DNA of 64,000 bases from Nannobrachium achirus (lineage: Eukaryota > Chordata > Actinopteri > Myctophiformes > Myctophidae), in assembly GCA_963921795.1 (NCBI GenBank), contig OY997652.1, forward strand, positions 22,187,678-22,251,677, in the 5' to 3' direction. Of this stretch, positions 45,700 through 58,180 are shown in pieces. Each line of letters starts with the position of its first letter. The first letter of the stretch is position 1. Under the pieces are notes generated by a model that did no database searches, was not told the DNA's origin, and was given only the letters and a program-made list of their open reading frames with translations. The position numbers and the translations under genes were made by a program.

Positions 45700-45860
45700 T
45701 CATTGAGTGCCAATCCCGAACTAGTTCGGCTTTATTAGCGTATCGCAGAGTGCCGATCCCGAACTAGTTCGGCTTTAAAAAAAAAAGAAAAAAAATATAT
45801 ATTTTTTTTTTTTTTGAAAATTTTTTTTTGGAATTTTTTTTTTTTTTTTTTGGACCCCAT
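45700..45860. repeat. Duplicated CCGAACTAGTTCGG palindrome and poly-A/poly-T tract
   Basis: GAGTGCC(A/G)ATCCCGAACT then AGTTCGGCTTTA occurs twice (45703 and 45749). Each copy holds a perfect 14-bp palindrome. Long A and T runs follow (45777-45850). Confidence 0.75.
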
Positions 45861-46440
45861 CAAATCTAGTGAACATGATTTCAATCGCGATTTTGCATGT
45901 TCCACCCCCATACAACCCCATCTAACATACAGGGCAGCCATGTTTGTTTACATAACATGTAAAACATAATGGCGATTATCTCAAGAATGCCTGAACGGAT
46001 TTCCAATCGGATTTTTTTGTTTGAAAGCTGTGAACAAACTGCACAAATCCACTCCAATGCAATCCAGGATTGCATTGGATTTTTTAGAGCTCATTCTTCT
46101 CTGTTTTTTTCCCATGCATGAGGTGTGCAAGGTTTAATCATGGCTAAGTTGACGAAAATAAGGCTTCTAAAATGCTTGGTAGCCAATAGCTAACTTCAAG
46201 CTAACTTCATCCTCTTCCTGTACATGCACAAAGGAAAGTGTTCAGGCAAGTCATGGCTGCAGGGCTTCTGCATATACCAGCATATCTCTATGGGATTTTC
46301 TATGGCCACTGGGCGCCCTCTAGTGGTGACTAGGGTGGCACTCAAAGAGTTAACCACAAATGTATAATTAATCCTGTAAATCAGTGTCCCCCCCACCTCA
46401 CTTCTTACATCTGACACAGCTGAGACCCCCGGAAATGGAA
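45861..46440. other. Non-coding stretch, nothing recognised
   Basis: A tandem TGCATTGGA-type word pair is near 46055-46080. No gene is present. Confidence 0.35.
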
Positions 46441-46442
46441 GC

Positions 46443-46443
46443 A

Positions 46444-46509
<66 letters not shown>
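46443..46509. repeat. (AC)n microsatellite
   Basis: About 32 uninterrupted AC units. Confidence 0.95.
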
Positions 46510-46511
<2 letters not shown>

Positions 46512-46863
46512 TATACTGACTTGTGTTTCTCATACACTTTTAACCACTTAGAAAGGGATATTTCACGTTCAAATGTGTTTGGGGTCATTGTATCGTCTAC
46601 TCTGGCTTTTGCGTTTGTCCCCAGAGACCGTTTTTAAGTTGCTTGATTCAGTATAGATATGTGATATTAATGACATGCCTCCTTCCTATTCAAAGCCATT
46701 GGAATTCAAGATAAGTCTGCACAGTAGCCATATCCTGGTCAGTCACTAGCATCAATGGAAAGAGAAGTTGGCAAGAAGGGATAGAGGGAGAGTGAAGTGC
46801 TGGGGGGGTGAGGTGGATTCCATTGATTCTAGCTCTTGAGGTGCTTGAAAGTACTGTATGTAA

Positions 46864-46945
46864 AACCAGGAAAGCATCTGTGTCATTTTTGCGGTGGCTA
46901 TTAAAACCAGGAAAGCATCTGTGTCATTTTTGCGGTGGTTATTAA
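46864..46945. repeat. Short tandem duplication
   Basis: AAAACCAGGAAAGCATCTGT then GTCATTTTTGCGGTGG is present twice, 41 bp apart, followed by a right half of the hairpin module at about 46980-47010. Confidence 0.8.
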
Positions 46946-47099
46946 AAAACAGCATGCCGGGCACCTAGGCACGATACGACGCATTGTGAGCTTGAAAATC
47001 TGCTATTTTCGAATGGCCGGAACCCGAAAGATATATATAGGGCTGAAGTGTTTATGTATGTTTTGTAGCAATAATCAAAATCTACAAAGTAACTAGTAA

Positions 47100-47238
47100 C
47101 TAAAGTTTGCAATGAAATGTAGTGGAGTAAAAGTACAATATTTGGATCCAAGATGTAGTGCAGTGGAAGTAAAAATATTGGAAATTGGAAATACTCAAGT
47201 AAAGTACAAATACCTAAAAATTGTACTTAGTTACTTTA
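47100..47238. repeat. Dispersed repeat of the AGTAAAAGTAC type
   Basis: AATGTAGTGGAGTAAAAGTA, AAATACTCAAGTAAAGTAC and TTACTTTACACCACTG. It is related to 12650-12825 and 58050-58180. Confidence 0.6.
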
Positions 47239-49014
47239 CACCACTGAAACCTTGTGCCACAACATCTGGTCCTCATCTGGTTCTCTGGGTCATCTGGACA
47301 CCCCCCCCCCCCCTCCTCCTCACCAGGCCAGGCTTAAAACAAACCTCCAGAAAACATTGGCAACATTTAACGCTGACTGTAGCAAAAAACATGACTGTCA
47401 CACCCATGGTCAGCCTTAACAGTGTGAATGTGCTCAGCCTCTAAAACGGAAAAAAGGAAGTTTGTGGCAGGATTATAAACACGATGTGACAGCCTGTTGA
47501 CGACTCCACTATTTTCTTTTTTTTTTACTTTTCGTCCATGACATGCCTAAAATAGGGGTTGGTCATGAATCGATTATTGAGCGGTGCTAACCGCTCCTAC
47601 GTCTGGATTTTTTAGTGAAATGATTGATTTATCGATTACTTTTTCTAATTGATTACCGTACATCAATTGGTTCAATTAACTGTTGCACACTTGTAACACA
47701 GTAACACACTTGCTCATGGGGGAGAGAAATCAACGTGGCTGTAGCTGAGTTAGAGACTAGGAATCGGAAGGTTTCTGGTTTGAGACCCTGGCTGGCTCTC
47801 CCAGAAATACGTGTTTAGGTGTCCCTAGCCTCGGAAACCCAGGCTTCTTTTGGCAATAAAAAGAAAAAAGAAGCCTGGGCGATCGCGTTATGATCACTGT
47901 TGGAGGAAGTGTAGAATTTCCCTAACTAATCAGAGTGCAGAGAACGTCGCACCGAATGTGTTGACGTCATGACGCAGTAGCGTTCGGAGAACACATGCTA
48001 TTGGCCAGAGACTCGAGAGATTCGCCGCGCCCGCCCATCTGCCTACACAAACTGGTCCGCGTTAGGTTAGAGTGAGGTGTCCCTGACTAGCTGATCCAGA
48101 CACTTAACCATTGACAGCCCCCCCCCCCAGCCATCAGCTGCCTAACCCAGTGACTAGTGCACACATGATCATTGGGCCTAATTCATCAAGCACTTTATGG
48201 CCAAATTACACCGAATTAAATTGATCTTACTGGCATTTAGGACAATTCCCAAGTTAGGGGTCAGATTCAGCAATGTTTTTTTTTGTCAGGGATTTTGAAG
48301 GTAAGACAGAAATATAAGCCAGATTTAGTCACTTTATTTACACTCGACCAGATGATGAATCGGGCCCAATGTTTCCAAGGGCCTAAACTGGCAATTGTTT
48401 GATATTGACGGCAGAGAAGAGCACTAAGGTCAAATTGGTTTTCATCATTTTGAGATCATAAACACTATTTCTGTGGGATATTTGAGAAAAGATGCAGATT
48501 ATAGCAGATACTAGGCAGACTTAAGACAAAAGCAGGAGGGTGGAGGTAGTAGACGAGGGAAAGACAGAAGGAGTGGAAGAGGAGATAGACAGAGAATAGT
48601 GGAAGACAGATAAAGGATTAACAGTTTGTTGTTATCTGGCCTAGAAATTCCTCCTCCCACATCTCCGTTCCTGCACTCTTGTCATAGCACCTCCTCACAC
48701 TGTGAGAGACATTTTGCTTTCCAAGAAGATGACAAAAATAATAACAGAGAATGAACAGAAACATACACAGCATGGGGTACTGCGGTTGTGTTAGATGTGA
48801 CCCCATAGATAAGCTTTGTGTTTTTACTGAACATTTTATCTGATGTTCTATGGCACAGCGACCAAACCTTCCCACCCCCCAGTGGAACAGTACTCTATTC
48901 ATCACTACTATATCTGCAGGCTTTATCTGATTCATGTTTTCTCATGCATTTTTGCAAACGTGACGTACATGTAAAACTTGAATGATAATAAATAAATAAA
49001 AATCTCCCTCGCAG
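47239..49014. other. Intron/intergenic DNA upstream of the PH-domain exon
   Basis: An inverted pair CCCAGGCTTCTTTT / AAAAGAAGCCTGGG lies at about 47838-47880. No exon is recognised. Confidence 0.4.
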
Positions 49015-49264
49015 GTTACGGAGCTCCTAAACCGGCCTGACAATGGAAGAGCAGTCCGTGTCGCCCATCAGCAGTCCCCAGCACAGCAGCGGAGGCCAGG
49101 CCGTCACCCAAACCCACACTCAGGCTCCGGGAAAGTCCAGTGTCATCAGAAGTGGGTGGCTGAGGAAGCAAGGAGGCTTTGTGAAGAGCTGGCACACACG
49201 CTGGTTTGTGCTGCGTGGCGAGCAGCTCTACTATTACAAAGATGAAGAGGAGACCAAAGCCCTG
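49015..49264 (+). CDS. arhgap24: ARHGAP24-like RhoGAP, first coding exon (start codon and N-terminal half of PH domain)
   Basis: The acceptor CTCCCTCGCAG ends at 49014, 28 nt of 5' UTR follow, and ATG is at 49043. The donor CTG/GTAAGA gives an exon end at 49264, phase 0, after 74 codons. Residues 34-74 (SVIRSGWLRKQGGFVKSWHT, RWFVLRGEQLYYYKDEEETK) are nearly identical to the start of the human ARHGAP24 (FilGAP) PH domain (CGWLRKQGGFVKTWHTRWFV, LKGDQLYYFKDEDETKPL). ARHGAP22 and ARHGAP25 are less similar at GGFVK. Residues 1-33 are a Ser/Gln-rich unconserved leader. The family is a Rac/Cdc42 GAP with PH, RhoGAP and C-terminal coiled-coil parts; only this exon lies in the window, and the rest must lie beyond 64000. 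The coding part is 49043-49264. Confidence 0.85.
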
Positions 49265-49374
49265 GTAAGACTAAGACGTTCACTGCTGCCACACAAAACA
49301 CTCAGTGCCCTTGTTGAACACATAGTTCCATAACATTACAGTCAAAGCACAAAGGGAAATATACTGTAGGACAT

Positions 49375-49660
49375 TGGTTCGCAAAGTGGGGTCCGGGGAC
49401 CCCCAGGGGTCCTTGAGGGAGTTCCAGGAGGTCCCCAGATAAATGATAGGTGGAACCAAATGGACCCTTATGGGTCTGTAACTCAAATGAGTGTACAAAT
49501 GGAACCGAATGTCCATTCGGTTCCATTTGTAGACTCTCAGAGTTAAATTAACACTGCTTTAAAGTGGGGTCCCAGAGAAATGCCATTAAATGGGTGTCCG
49601 TAGCCTAATTCATGTCAAACTGGGGGTCCCTAAAATGAAAATGGTTGAAAATCACTGCTA
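49375..49660. mobile_element. hAT-type element with GGAACCAAATGGACCC hairpin, within the RhoGAP intron
   Basis: CATTGGTTCGCAAAGTGGGG at 49375, then GGTCCGGGGACCCCCAGG. The hairpin TACAAATGGAACCGAATG / CATTCGGTTCCATTTGTA is at about 49494-49532. GGTTGAAAATCACTG is at about 49645-49659. Confidence 0.65.
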
Positions 49661-49779
49661 GAGCTGTAAAAGTCTTCTCCTGTGGATCCCTGCCTTTTTC
49701 AAATGGGGGGTCAATTTGGGGTTCCTCAACATGAAAAAGGTTTGAGACCTGCTGTAGGAGGTATTAGGTTTGTTTAAAG

Positions 49780-49917
49780 CAGCGATTCCCACCTTGTGGG
49801 CCGGGTACCACTGGTGGACTGCAAGGATATATAAAAAAGAATTACTGTAATGTAATGATCTGATATTTTCTAGATTTTCAAGTGGGCCCCGATCCAGAAA
49901 AAGGTTAGAAACCACTG
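49780..49917. mobile_element. Short hAT-type MITE
   Basis: CAGCGATTCCCACCTTGTGG and AAAAAGGTTAGAAACCACTG are inverted ends. The flanks GTTTAAAG and ATCTAAAG match 6 of 8. It has no hairpin module. Confidence 0.65.
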
Positions 49918-50604
49918 ATCTAAAGCCTAATTTATACTTCGTCAAACATCTGTGAGGAGTGTGAGCAAGACGATCGCATGACCAATAGTTAGTGAGGCTT
50001 ACTCCAAGATGCGTGTTCTATCACTTTTAAAACATTGAAACCTGAGAAAGATACAATACAGTGTAGAAATATAGAAAGTATATTTTCAAAGTTGTTAAAA
50101 AATAATTCTGTTCTGTTCACCATTAATATGCTAAACATAAAACAATATATATTACACAAATTGTGCAGCTGTATTTGTTGGTAGACAAACCTCATGTAAA
50201 CATACGTTATGCATAATATATGTTATGTATGACATATTACAAAACGTCCATCTGGCAAACGTGAGGAGATAACAAGACCCAGACAGATTTGAGATTAGTT
50301 GGGTTGTTTTGACTGCCGTGGACCTGTTTACACTGGAGCTTAATGAAGGGCACACAGGTAATGTTTGTCTCAAGTCGCTGTCTCACTCGGCATGTGTAGA
50401 CAGATCAACTACCCTGGATCCTCACTGTGCCAGCCAATAGAGAGGAGAGCAGAAAGACCACTCTTCTTCTGGGTCATTGCACAATACATGAATGGTAAAA
50501 TGAACTAATTGTTGTGCCATCCTTACACATCCTTACACTTCCTTTTAACCCATTTAGAACGGGTACACATTATTGTGTATCATTATTTTATGCTTTAACT
50601 ATTG

Positions 50605-50665
50605 AAAAATAGCAGATATACAAGCTCACAGTGCCGCGCTGCGAGCTTGTAGATCTGCTATTTTT
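50605..50665. repeat. Hairpin module, core shortened
   Basis: AAAAATAGCAGATATACAAG, CTCACAGTGCCGCGCTGCGAG, CTTGTAGATCTGCTATTTTT. The GGCAC half of the core has been lost relative to 58502-58574. Confidence 0.88.
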
Positions 50666-50984
50666 GAAAAATTGTGAAAATTTGTGTCTTTTGAATCCTA
50701 AGGTTTTTTTTTTAAAACCTATGTTTCTATGTCAGCAATCTGGCTATAGCCATTGTCAAAGAAAAGGTCCTTTTCACTTAACTGGAGCTCAGTTAGTCTG
50801 TTCTTGAGGAGTGGTTCTCAAACTTCTTCATGTGAAGGACCCCCAAACTGATATTTATTTGGCCACGGACCCCCATCTCAAAATATTTAGTTCCAGGGAC
50901 CCCCCAGAAGCAAAATTTGAGTTACAAACGTTCGCTTTGAAAATACATATTCAAAGATTTGCACACATTTTCACGACTTTTTCA

Positions 50985-51057
50985 AAAAATAGCAGATCTA
51001 CAAGCTCGCAGCGCGGCACTCGGTGCCGCGCTGTGAGCTTGTATATCTGCTATTTTT
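50985..51057. repeat. Hairpin module, full copy
   Basis: AAAAATAGCAGATCTACAAG, core GCGCGGCACTCGGTGCCGCG, CTTGTATATCTGCTATTTTT. Confidence 0.93.
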
Positions 51058-51099
51058 CACTGGTTAAAGCATTCAATAATTCTAGACCTAAAAAAGGTT

Positions 51100-51560
51100 G
51101 CAAAGGATGCCAGACGTCGACACTAAGGGTTGCCCACCTGCCCCTGGCAGGTAAATAAAACTTTTTGGGCAGGTGGAGTTTCCTTTCAGGTTGCCCGACT
51201 GGGCAAGTGCTTGTTTGAGATGGGACGCAACCAGACAACACGAGATATCTGTCTAAACACCTGAATGTGGCCAGAGCACTCCGTCTTCTGGTCTGTACAA
51301 TGTAAAATAGGAGCACTGTTTGCCTACAAATGTGCTGTTTTCACTGATGTATGAACCCATAATTATATGCATAGCTATCTAGGTATTTGGCACAAACGTT
51401 GAGGTATGACATTTTTTATTGCACAGCCCCAGAAAGTACAAAAATAAGTGTTGAACGGTAATTAAAAATGTAATATCATTTTATAACGGACAATTTACTT
51501 TTCGGGCAAGTGTTCATGACCTTTGGGCAACTACCTGCGCTTGCCCGACAGGCATTCTAC
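51100..51560. repeat. Repeat with GGGCAAG/TTGCCC words
   Basis: GGGTTGCCCACCTGCCCCTG, TTGCCCGACTGGGCAAGTGC and, 300 bp on, CGGGCAAGTGTTCATGACCT and GCGCTTGCCCGACAGGCATT. This is an imperfect inverted arrangement of unknown class. Confidence 0.45.
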
Positions 51561-52198
51561 AAGGTAATAACGTATTTAGATCTGCTGTTTTCACTATTCT
51601 TTTGATTGTTCTATTTTATTTTATTTACAAAATAATTTAGATTTTGTTTATTTGTGAAAATATTTTGAAATACATTTTTAAATTTAGGAAGAAATACAAT
51701 ACTTGCGACCCTTAAAAATGACTGTGTGGTCCAAAATCTGTCCCAACCCACTTGTTTGGCAAACACTGTATTATTGTATTAAAGAACACAACACAATCCC
51801 TGTACAAACTCAGCGGAGCTCAATTTACTCCACTGAGGGTGCTGGGCTTATTTCAACATTACACGGTTGACTGACTTCGGGCTATTTCAGTAAGCTTAAT
51901 AGCTGAGGTCTTTAGAGAGGTACTTCATCTGGAATAAACCTGCAGTTAAAAGTTACAATAATGTGAAGGTGAGGTGAAAAAAGATGATTAGATTTAATGT
52001 ATGCGGTCGTGTATTGATTAAGGCAATTGATTTATTTAGCAACTTTTGTTTGGCCTCTATCTGACAGGGCCTCAGGCTCAGTCTGAGCTTTGATCGTTGT
52101 CCAAAGAAATGTGTTAAGACATCATCAAAAGAGTATCAACTTCAAAAGGGAGTGTGTTAATGTAGTAACTGCATATCATACAATGGTACAGCATATGG

Positions 52199-52613
52199 CA
52201 GAGGTCTTCAACAGGGGGTCTGGGACCCCTTGGGGGTCCTCAGAGTTACTACTGGGGTTTTCCAAATCTTTGTGTGATAGAAACTTTTTTCTCCTTTTTT
52301 ATATTAACCACTTGAATTCGGAGAAAGGAGAACTTTAGCCAAAAATAGCAGATCTACAAGTTCAAAACGCCTCGCGCTGCGAGGCATTGTGAGCTTGTAG
52401 ATCGGCTATTTCCGGCAAAGAAGTTTATTAATCATTGACGGTTCAAGTGGTTAAATATCTGAAAGCACAAATTGACATGAATCCAAAATACACTGACAAT
52501 CGTGCTGTCAAACAATGAAACTATATGGAATCTATGAAAAGGTTGTGGGGGTCCCTGCTTCAACTCTCTCTCAACCAAGGGGTCCTTGGCCTGAAAACGT
52601 TGAAGACCCCTGC
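52199..52613. mobile_element. hAT-like element (CAGAGGTCTTCAACAGGGGG ends)
   Basis: It begins CAGAGGTCTTCAACAGGGGG and ends GTTGAAGACCCCTG. The interior is almost identical to 56302-56753 (for example CAAATTGACATGAATCCAAA and ATATGGAATCTATGAAAAGG). The 8-mers at the edges do not match in this copy. The hairpin is at 52339-52414. Confidence 0.8.
52339..52414. repeat. Hairpin module, CGCCTCGC core
   Basis: CCAAAAATAGCAGATCTACA, AGTTCAAAACGCCTCGC faces GCGAGGCATTGTGAGCTTGT and AGATCGGCTATTT. A few left-arm changes (AGTTCAAAAC) are unpaired, so this copy is decaying. Confidence 0.9.
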
Positions 52614-52619
52614 TCTATT

Positions 52620-53515
52620 TCAACAATCAGTCTGAGAGTCTCTCCTGGAAATAGAACAGTGGCGGGAAGGTCTATGTACCCCCCCACACAGAGGCAGGCA
52701 GGGTCACTGGTCCAGACCTGATGGTGGGCCATGGGCCGGATGTACAGTACCGTACATGTACAGTTAGATTCTGCAGTGAATGCCATAACTTGTGTTTTGG
52801 TCCAGCAGCAAACAAATAATGCAACTTCGAGTTCTAGCGCTTTGCTATAATTTACTCAAAGTGACAGTAACCGATTTGTTAGCCTTTGTCATGGCATTTT
52901 GTTCTGTTTATTCTGTTTGAAATGTTATTCATTATCATTAGGGCCTGCACGCCTTCAACTACCTGAGGAGCACTCCACTCCATTATGCGTTGACGTTTTC
53001 CATCCTTTGGCCCAGTTCTGAAAGGATGCCAACATAAATTCCCCCATGCTTTTCAGTAAAACTATAACTTTTTGCCTGCAATGGAAAACTGCAATAAAAC
53101 TAGGTCAGGCACGGAACAGTTTGTTCAAAGTCCTTAAATCTCTGTAACCTGCAAAGTAGAGCATTGTGGAACAGCACATACAAAGAACACAAAAGACCAA
53201 AGAGAGAAGAACCAGACAGAATACATGCTAATGGAAGAGAGAAAGAGGGGGGGGGGGCGTAGTTTATCTACAACACAAGTGCTTTTAGGAAGATATCTGA
53301 GTCAATCCATGTTTCAATAGTGTTGTGACATCATCAGTCCCACACTGTTAAGGCCTGTCCATACTTTCTCCGAAACCAAACTTTTCGTTGGAAAGGTCTG
53401 TCCGGTTCAACTACAAAATGACGTCACTCGTGACTTCTGAAAAGTATCACACCGAATTAGTGTTAACTATCCGACGAAAAGTTCGGTTTCGGAGAGACTA
53501 TGGACAGGCCTTTAA
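52620..53515. other. Intronic DNA, nothing recognised
   Basis: It has a poly-G run at 53250-53258. A weak inverted pair AACTTTTCGTTGGAAAGG / CCGACGAAAAGTTCGGTTTC (53380-53490), with CTGTCCATACTTTCTCCG facing GGAGAGACTATGGACAGG, forms a TIR-like structure of about 150 bp from 53356 to 53510. It is probably a small MITE. Confidence 0.45.
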
Positions 53516-53519
53516 CCTT

Positions 53520-53532
53520 TAGACAGACAGCC

Positions 53533-53567
<35 letters not shown>

Positions 53568-53666
53568 TAGAAATATAATATACATTCCATGCCACAGTAT
53601 AACAGTATAACTCAGATAGAAAGCCACGGATAAATGGATATACGGTATAGGCCTACTGTAGAGAGG

Positions 53667-53724
<58 letters not shown>

Positions 53725-53725
53725 G
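53520..53725. repeat. Two (GACA)n blocks
   Basis: (AGAC)n at 53521-53570 and (AGAC)n at 53672-53726. They account for the CLSV-repeat frame on the minus strand. Confidence 0.93.
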
Positions 53726-53729
53726 TATA

Positions 53730-54620
53730 CAGGATCAGCAAAAGGTGTTGATGGAAAACTATTTTTAGACTCAATTTTTTAGAATTAATTACTGCTCTCA
53801 TATGATGTGACGTCTCCATTCGTTATGTACCTCATTAGCGTAATTGCTGACTGCCATGGGAGCAGGGACATCTGCCCTTCTATTTTGCCAATATCACACA
53901 TAAGCCATGGCAGCCAGAAATGGACTCTTGGGCATCTCTCTGAAACCTCAAAATTAGTGATTCTTTTCGGTTCGCTTCTTTTTGGCCAAAAAGCGTTAAA
54001 AATGCATTTTTGTTTTTTGGCCGAATAGTTTTTAGCGCCGAATAGTATATCACCGAATGGTGTCTCTGAAGAACAGGGGTCTAGTAGGCCTATAATCTCT
54101 CAAAATCACCATTATGGAGCCATAATGATTATTATTTAAGTTAATCTTGTCCTTTTCCATAATCAGGTAGCTTTACAAATATATATTAATCATATTCGCC
54201 TATTCGGTTTTCGGCCAAGTGTTTCCTATATTCGGTATTCGGTTTCGCCAAGAATTTTCCTTTCTGAACATCCCTACTCAAAATATAAATTATATGAAGT
54301 AATGTCATGCCCAAAATAGGGGATGCCATGGAACAATGGAAATGCACACAAACACACAGAGACCCTCCTATAGACGGCTCTTAACAGAGCCATGCTGTAA
54401 ATGTTGAGAGATGTTTTACTGCCATTGTCAGCATATTGGATTGACAGGCAGTTTTGGGACCCTCAGCGCTACCGAGCCCCTCAGAGCCACCAGGACCCCC
54501 AGAGTCACGGCTGGAATGCCAGGAATGGGAGCGGTAGGGAGGTGAAGGGTCACTGAAGCGTGCGTAGAGCGCCGCACGTGTGGGTTTGGCATGAACATGC
54601 TGTCTGCAATGCATGCCCCA
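53730..54620. other. Intronic DNA with a TTCGG-rich repeat
   Basis: ATTCGGT/ACCGAATAG words are clustered at 53960-54060 and 54195-54260 (CTATTCGGTTTTCGGCC), facing each other, consistent with a TIR-type element of about 0.3 kb. No gene is present. Confidence 0.4.
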
Positions 54621-54629
54621 ACACGCTTA

Positions 54630-54753
<124 letters not shown>

Positions 54754-54754
54754 G

Positions 54755-55110
54755 TCAACTGGTTTTGAGTCATAAAACAAAGGCTGCACTCATCCAGAGG
54801 TGAAAATGATATGATTATTGTAATTCAGATCACTTACCATTTTATGCTCATGCTAATAGGGTGAATACTATGTTGGGAGAGTATCCTAAATGAATACAAA
54901 GAGCTCATTTGTTTCATTCCTTTCTATTATGAAAAGTGAGACAAATTAACATTTGATTAGGATGTCAGTATTCCAGACAGAGAAAGGCTCACATTATGGC
55001 GGATAATTCAAAATATTCTATTTTGAATTAAACTGCAGTAGTTGACCTTAATGAACAGTTACTGTGCACATCCATGAATAATATCCATTCCCAAATTAAC
55101 AAATAAATAA
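54755..55110. other. Intronic DNA, nothing recognised
   Basis: AT-rich, with no motif or bounded element. Confidence 0.35.
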
Positions 55111-55112
55111 AA

Positions 55113-55346
55113 TATATCGTCACTGTCGGGCAGAAACCTTGTATCTCCAAGTTTCAAATATGTATGTTTTTACAAGGCCGTCGCACAAAAGTAGTGAAAA
55201 CAGCAGAACTACAAGCACACAACGCCTCGCGGTGCGAGGCGTTGTCTGCTTGTAGATCTAATATTTTCACTAGTTTTGTTCATGATAAATACAAAACTAA
55301 CGTTTTGGACATACAAGGTTTCCACCCGACAATGACGATATATATT
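55113..55346. mobile_element. MITE with TATCGTCACTGTCGGG ends
   Basis: TATATCGTCACTGTCGGGCA then GAAACCTTGTATCTCC, facing GGACATACAAGGTTTCCACC then CGACAATGACGATATA. The whole 0.23-kb element is a long imperfect palindrome with the hairpin at its centre. It may have inserted at TA. Confidence 0.8.
55194..55270. repeat. Hairpin module, GCACACAAC subfamily
   Basis: GTGAAAACAGCAGAACTACA, AGCACACAACGCCTCGC faces GCGAGGCGTTGTCTGCTTGT, AGATCTAATATTTTCAC. Confidence 0.9.
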
Positions 55347-55669
55347 TTTGGAGCGTTGCAAGCCGCGTCGCACCGTTCAACTTAGTGTGTATCCTGTCCC
55401 TACCTATGCAGTACGAACAGCTGCAATGCTGCTGGGTATCGCTGGGTGCCTTCAAGTGGTTCAGCAGCTTGGCTGGCTGGGGTGGCTACCTGTCAGCAAG
55501 GGGTGTTCCCCACTGGTAGGGGGCTCCCCACTGGTAGGTGAGTCAGTAGGACAGGGTTCCCCATTTAGTTTTCCCCAAGGGCCGAATTATGTCTAGGGTA
55601 CCAAGCCGAGGGCCACAACATTGCCGGGGGGAGACGGCGGCGTTCCCGCTACTCCAGCGACTGTGACAG

Positions 55670-55877
55670 TTCAGATATCGGCGTTGTCGGGAGAAAATCT
55701 TGTATGTCCAAAATCTTGTATGTCCGATCTACAAGCACACAACGCCTCGCACCGCGAGGCGTTGTGTGCTTGTAGATCGGCTGTTTTCACTACTTTTTGC
55801 GACGGCCTTGTATGATTTGCGAAAGAACGTACAAATTTGGAGATACGAGATTTCCACCTGACAACGACGATATACTA
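55670..55877. mobile_element. MITE with TATCGGCGTTGTCGGG ends
   Basis: ATATCGGCGTTGTCGGGAGA and ATTTCCACCTGACAACGACG then ATAT are the inverted ends. It is the same family as 55113-55346, only about 320 bp away, and in the opposite internal orientation (the GACGGCCTTGTATGAT side is on the right here). Confidence 0.8.
55724..55780. repeat. Hairpin module, perfect 27-bp arms
   Basis: CCGATCTACAAGCACACAAC then GCCTCGC, loop ACC, and an exact reverse complement. In this copy both outer positions are C/G (CCGATC and GATCGG), removing the C/A mismatch typical of the other copies. Confidence 0.95.
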
Positions 55878-56186
55878 GTGTTGTTGCTGCTCTCATACCA
55901 CCATTATTACTGGGGTTGGTGTGGGCCAGACAGTAGCCCCCCGCGGGCCGCAAATGGCCCGCGGGCCGCCTATTGGGGAACCCTGCAGTAGGATATAACC
56001 GCAGTGACAACACAGAAATGTGTGTGGGGAAGAATTAATTGGCATAACACAATTTGGGACAGAAAGGGGGCAATAATAATTGGCTACTCTAAATTTAGAA
56101 AAGAAAAAATATATCCACAAGTTTCCAACGTCCCATCGTGCATTGCGCAGAAGGTGTGTGGCAGTTCCGGCGTCGCAGCCAAGAAT

Positions 56187-56240
56187 GATCTACAAGCTCA
56201 CAATGGTTGCATCTGCGACACGACGCGAGCTTGTATGTCA
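56187..56240. repeat. Hairpin module, asymmetric-loop subfamily
   Basis: GATCTACAAGCTCACAATGG, TTGCATCTGCGACACGACGC, GAGCTTGTATGTC. It shares its non-palindromic core with 32569-32624 (opposite strand). Confidence 0.75.
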
Positions 56241-56301
56241 GCTGTTCTCCGGATGTGTATCGCACATAATTCTACAGTAAATTCTCGCCGATACAGTAGA
56301 T

Positions 56302-56753
56302 CAGGGGTCTTCAACAGGGGGTCCGGGACCCCTAGGGGGTCCTCAGAGTTACTACAGCGGGTCCTCCAAATCTTACAATCCTTTTTATATTAACAACTTG
56401 AACCCTAGTGTCCATATGCTGAGAACTGTAGCCAAAAATAGCAGATCTACAAGCTCACAACGCTTCGTGCTGCGAGGCGTTGTGAGCTTGTACTGTAGAT
56501 CGGCTATGTTCGGCAAAGAGGTTTGGTGCAGAGGGGAAAAAGAGCAGACAAAATACAGAGTGAATGGTCAAGTTTATTAAGTAATGACGGATCAAGTGGT
56601 TAAATATCTGAAAACACAAATTGACATGAATCCAAAATACACTGATGATTGCTGTCAAACAATGAAACTATATGGAATCTATGAAAAGGTTGTGGGGGTC
56701 CCCGCTTCATCTCTCTCAACTAAGGGGTCCTTGGCCTCAAAAGAAGACCCCTG
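56302..56753. mobile_element. hAT-like element with exact 8-bp target duplication
   Basis: It begins CAGGGGTCTTCAACAGGGGG and ends AAAAGAAGACCCCTG. CAGTAGAT is duplicated exactly at 56294-56301 and 56754-56761. It is 452 bp with no ORF; the hairpin is at 56431-56514. It is a sister of 52199-52613. Confidence 0.92.
56431..56514. repeat. Hairpin module, full copy
   Basis: GCCAAAAATAGCAGATCTAC, AAGCTCACAACGCTTCG faces CGAGGCGTTGTGAGCTTGTA, CTGTAGATCGGCTATG. There is a small insertion (CTG) in the right arm. Confidence 0.9.
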
Positions 56754-56761
56754 CAGTAGAT

Positions 56762-57881
<1,120 letters not shown>

Positions 57882-58049
57882 AATTTCAGAATCATATTAT
57901 GTGATAAGACTGTGATCATTATCCTCTTAATTAAGCTCACATTTTATACTTCAAATCGCCACGCGTCGTGAAGGTGCTGCCTGAATATTTATTTATCAAT
58001 CATTTATTTTCATTATTAATAATCTATCAGCAAAGTAACTAATAATAAC

Positions 58050-58180
58050 TAAAGCGGTCATATAAATGTATTAGTGAAGTACATTTACCTCTGAGGTGTA
58101 GTGGAATAGAAGTATAAAGTGTTGAGAAACAGAAATAAAGTAAAAGTACCTCAAAATTGCGAATGCTACATCACACCACA
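58050..58180. repeat. Dispersed repeat of the AGTAAAAGTAC type
   Basis: GTGAAGTACATTTACC, GTGTAGTGGAATAGAAGTAT and AAATAAAGTAAAAGTACCTC, ending near CACACCACACTG. Confidence 0.55.

Larger units (their letters stand above)
50535..51075 (+). mobile_element. Composite element with two hairpin modules
   Basis: TTTAACCCATTTAGAACGGG, hairpin 1, AAAACCTATGTTTCTATGTC, AAAGAAAAGGTCCTTTTCAC, CTCAGTTAGTCTGTTCTTGA, GTGGTTCTCAAACTTCTTCA, GGACCCCCAAACTGATATTT, hairpin 2. The same order occurs in reverse orientation at 60165-60760, and the hairpin 1 to hairpin 2 part is shared with 19239-19787. Confidence 0.85.

Noticed and set aside
46196-46588. 130-codon minus-strand frame containing a CV-repeat
   Set aside because: Half of it is the (AC)n microsatellite and the remainder has no recognisable domain.
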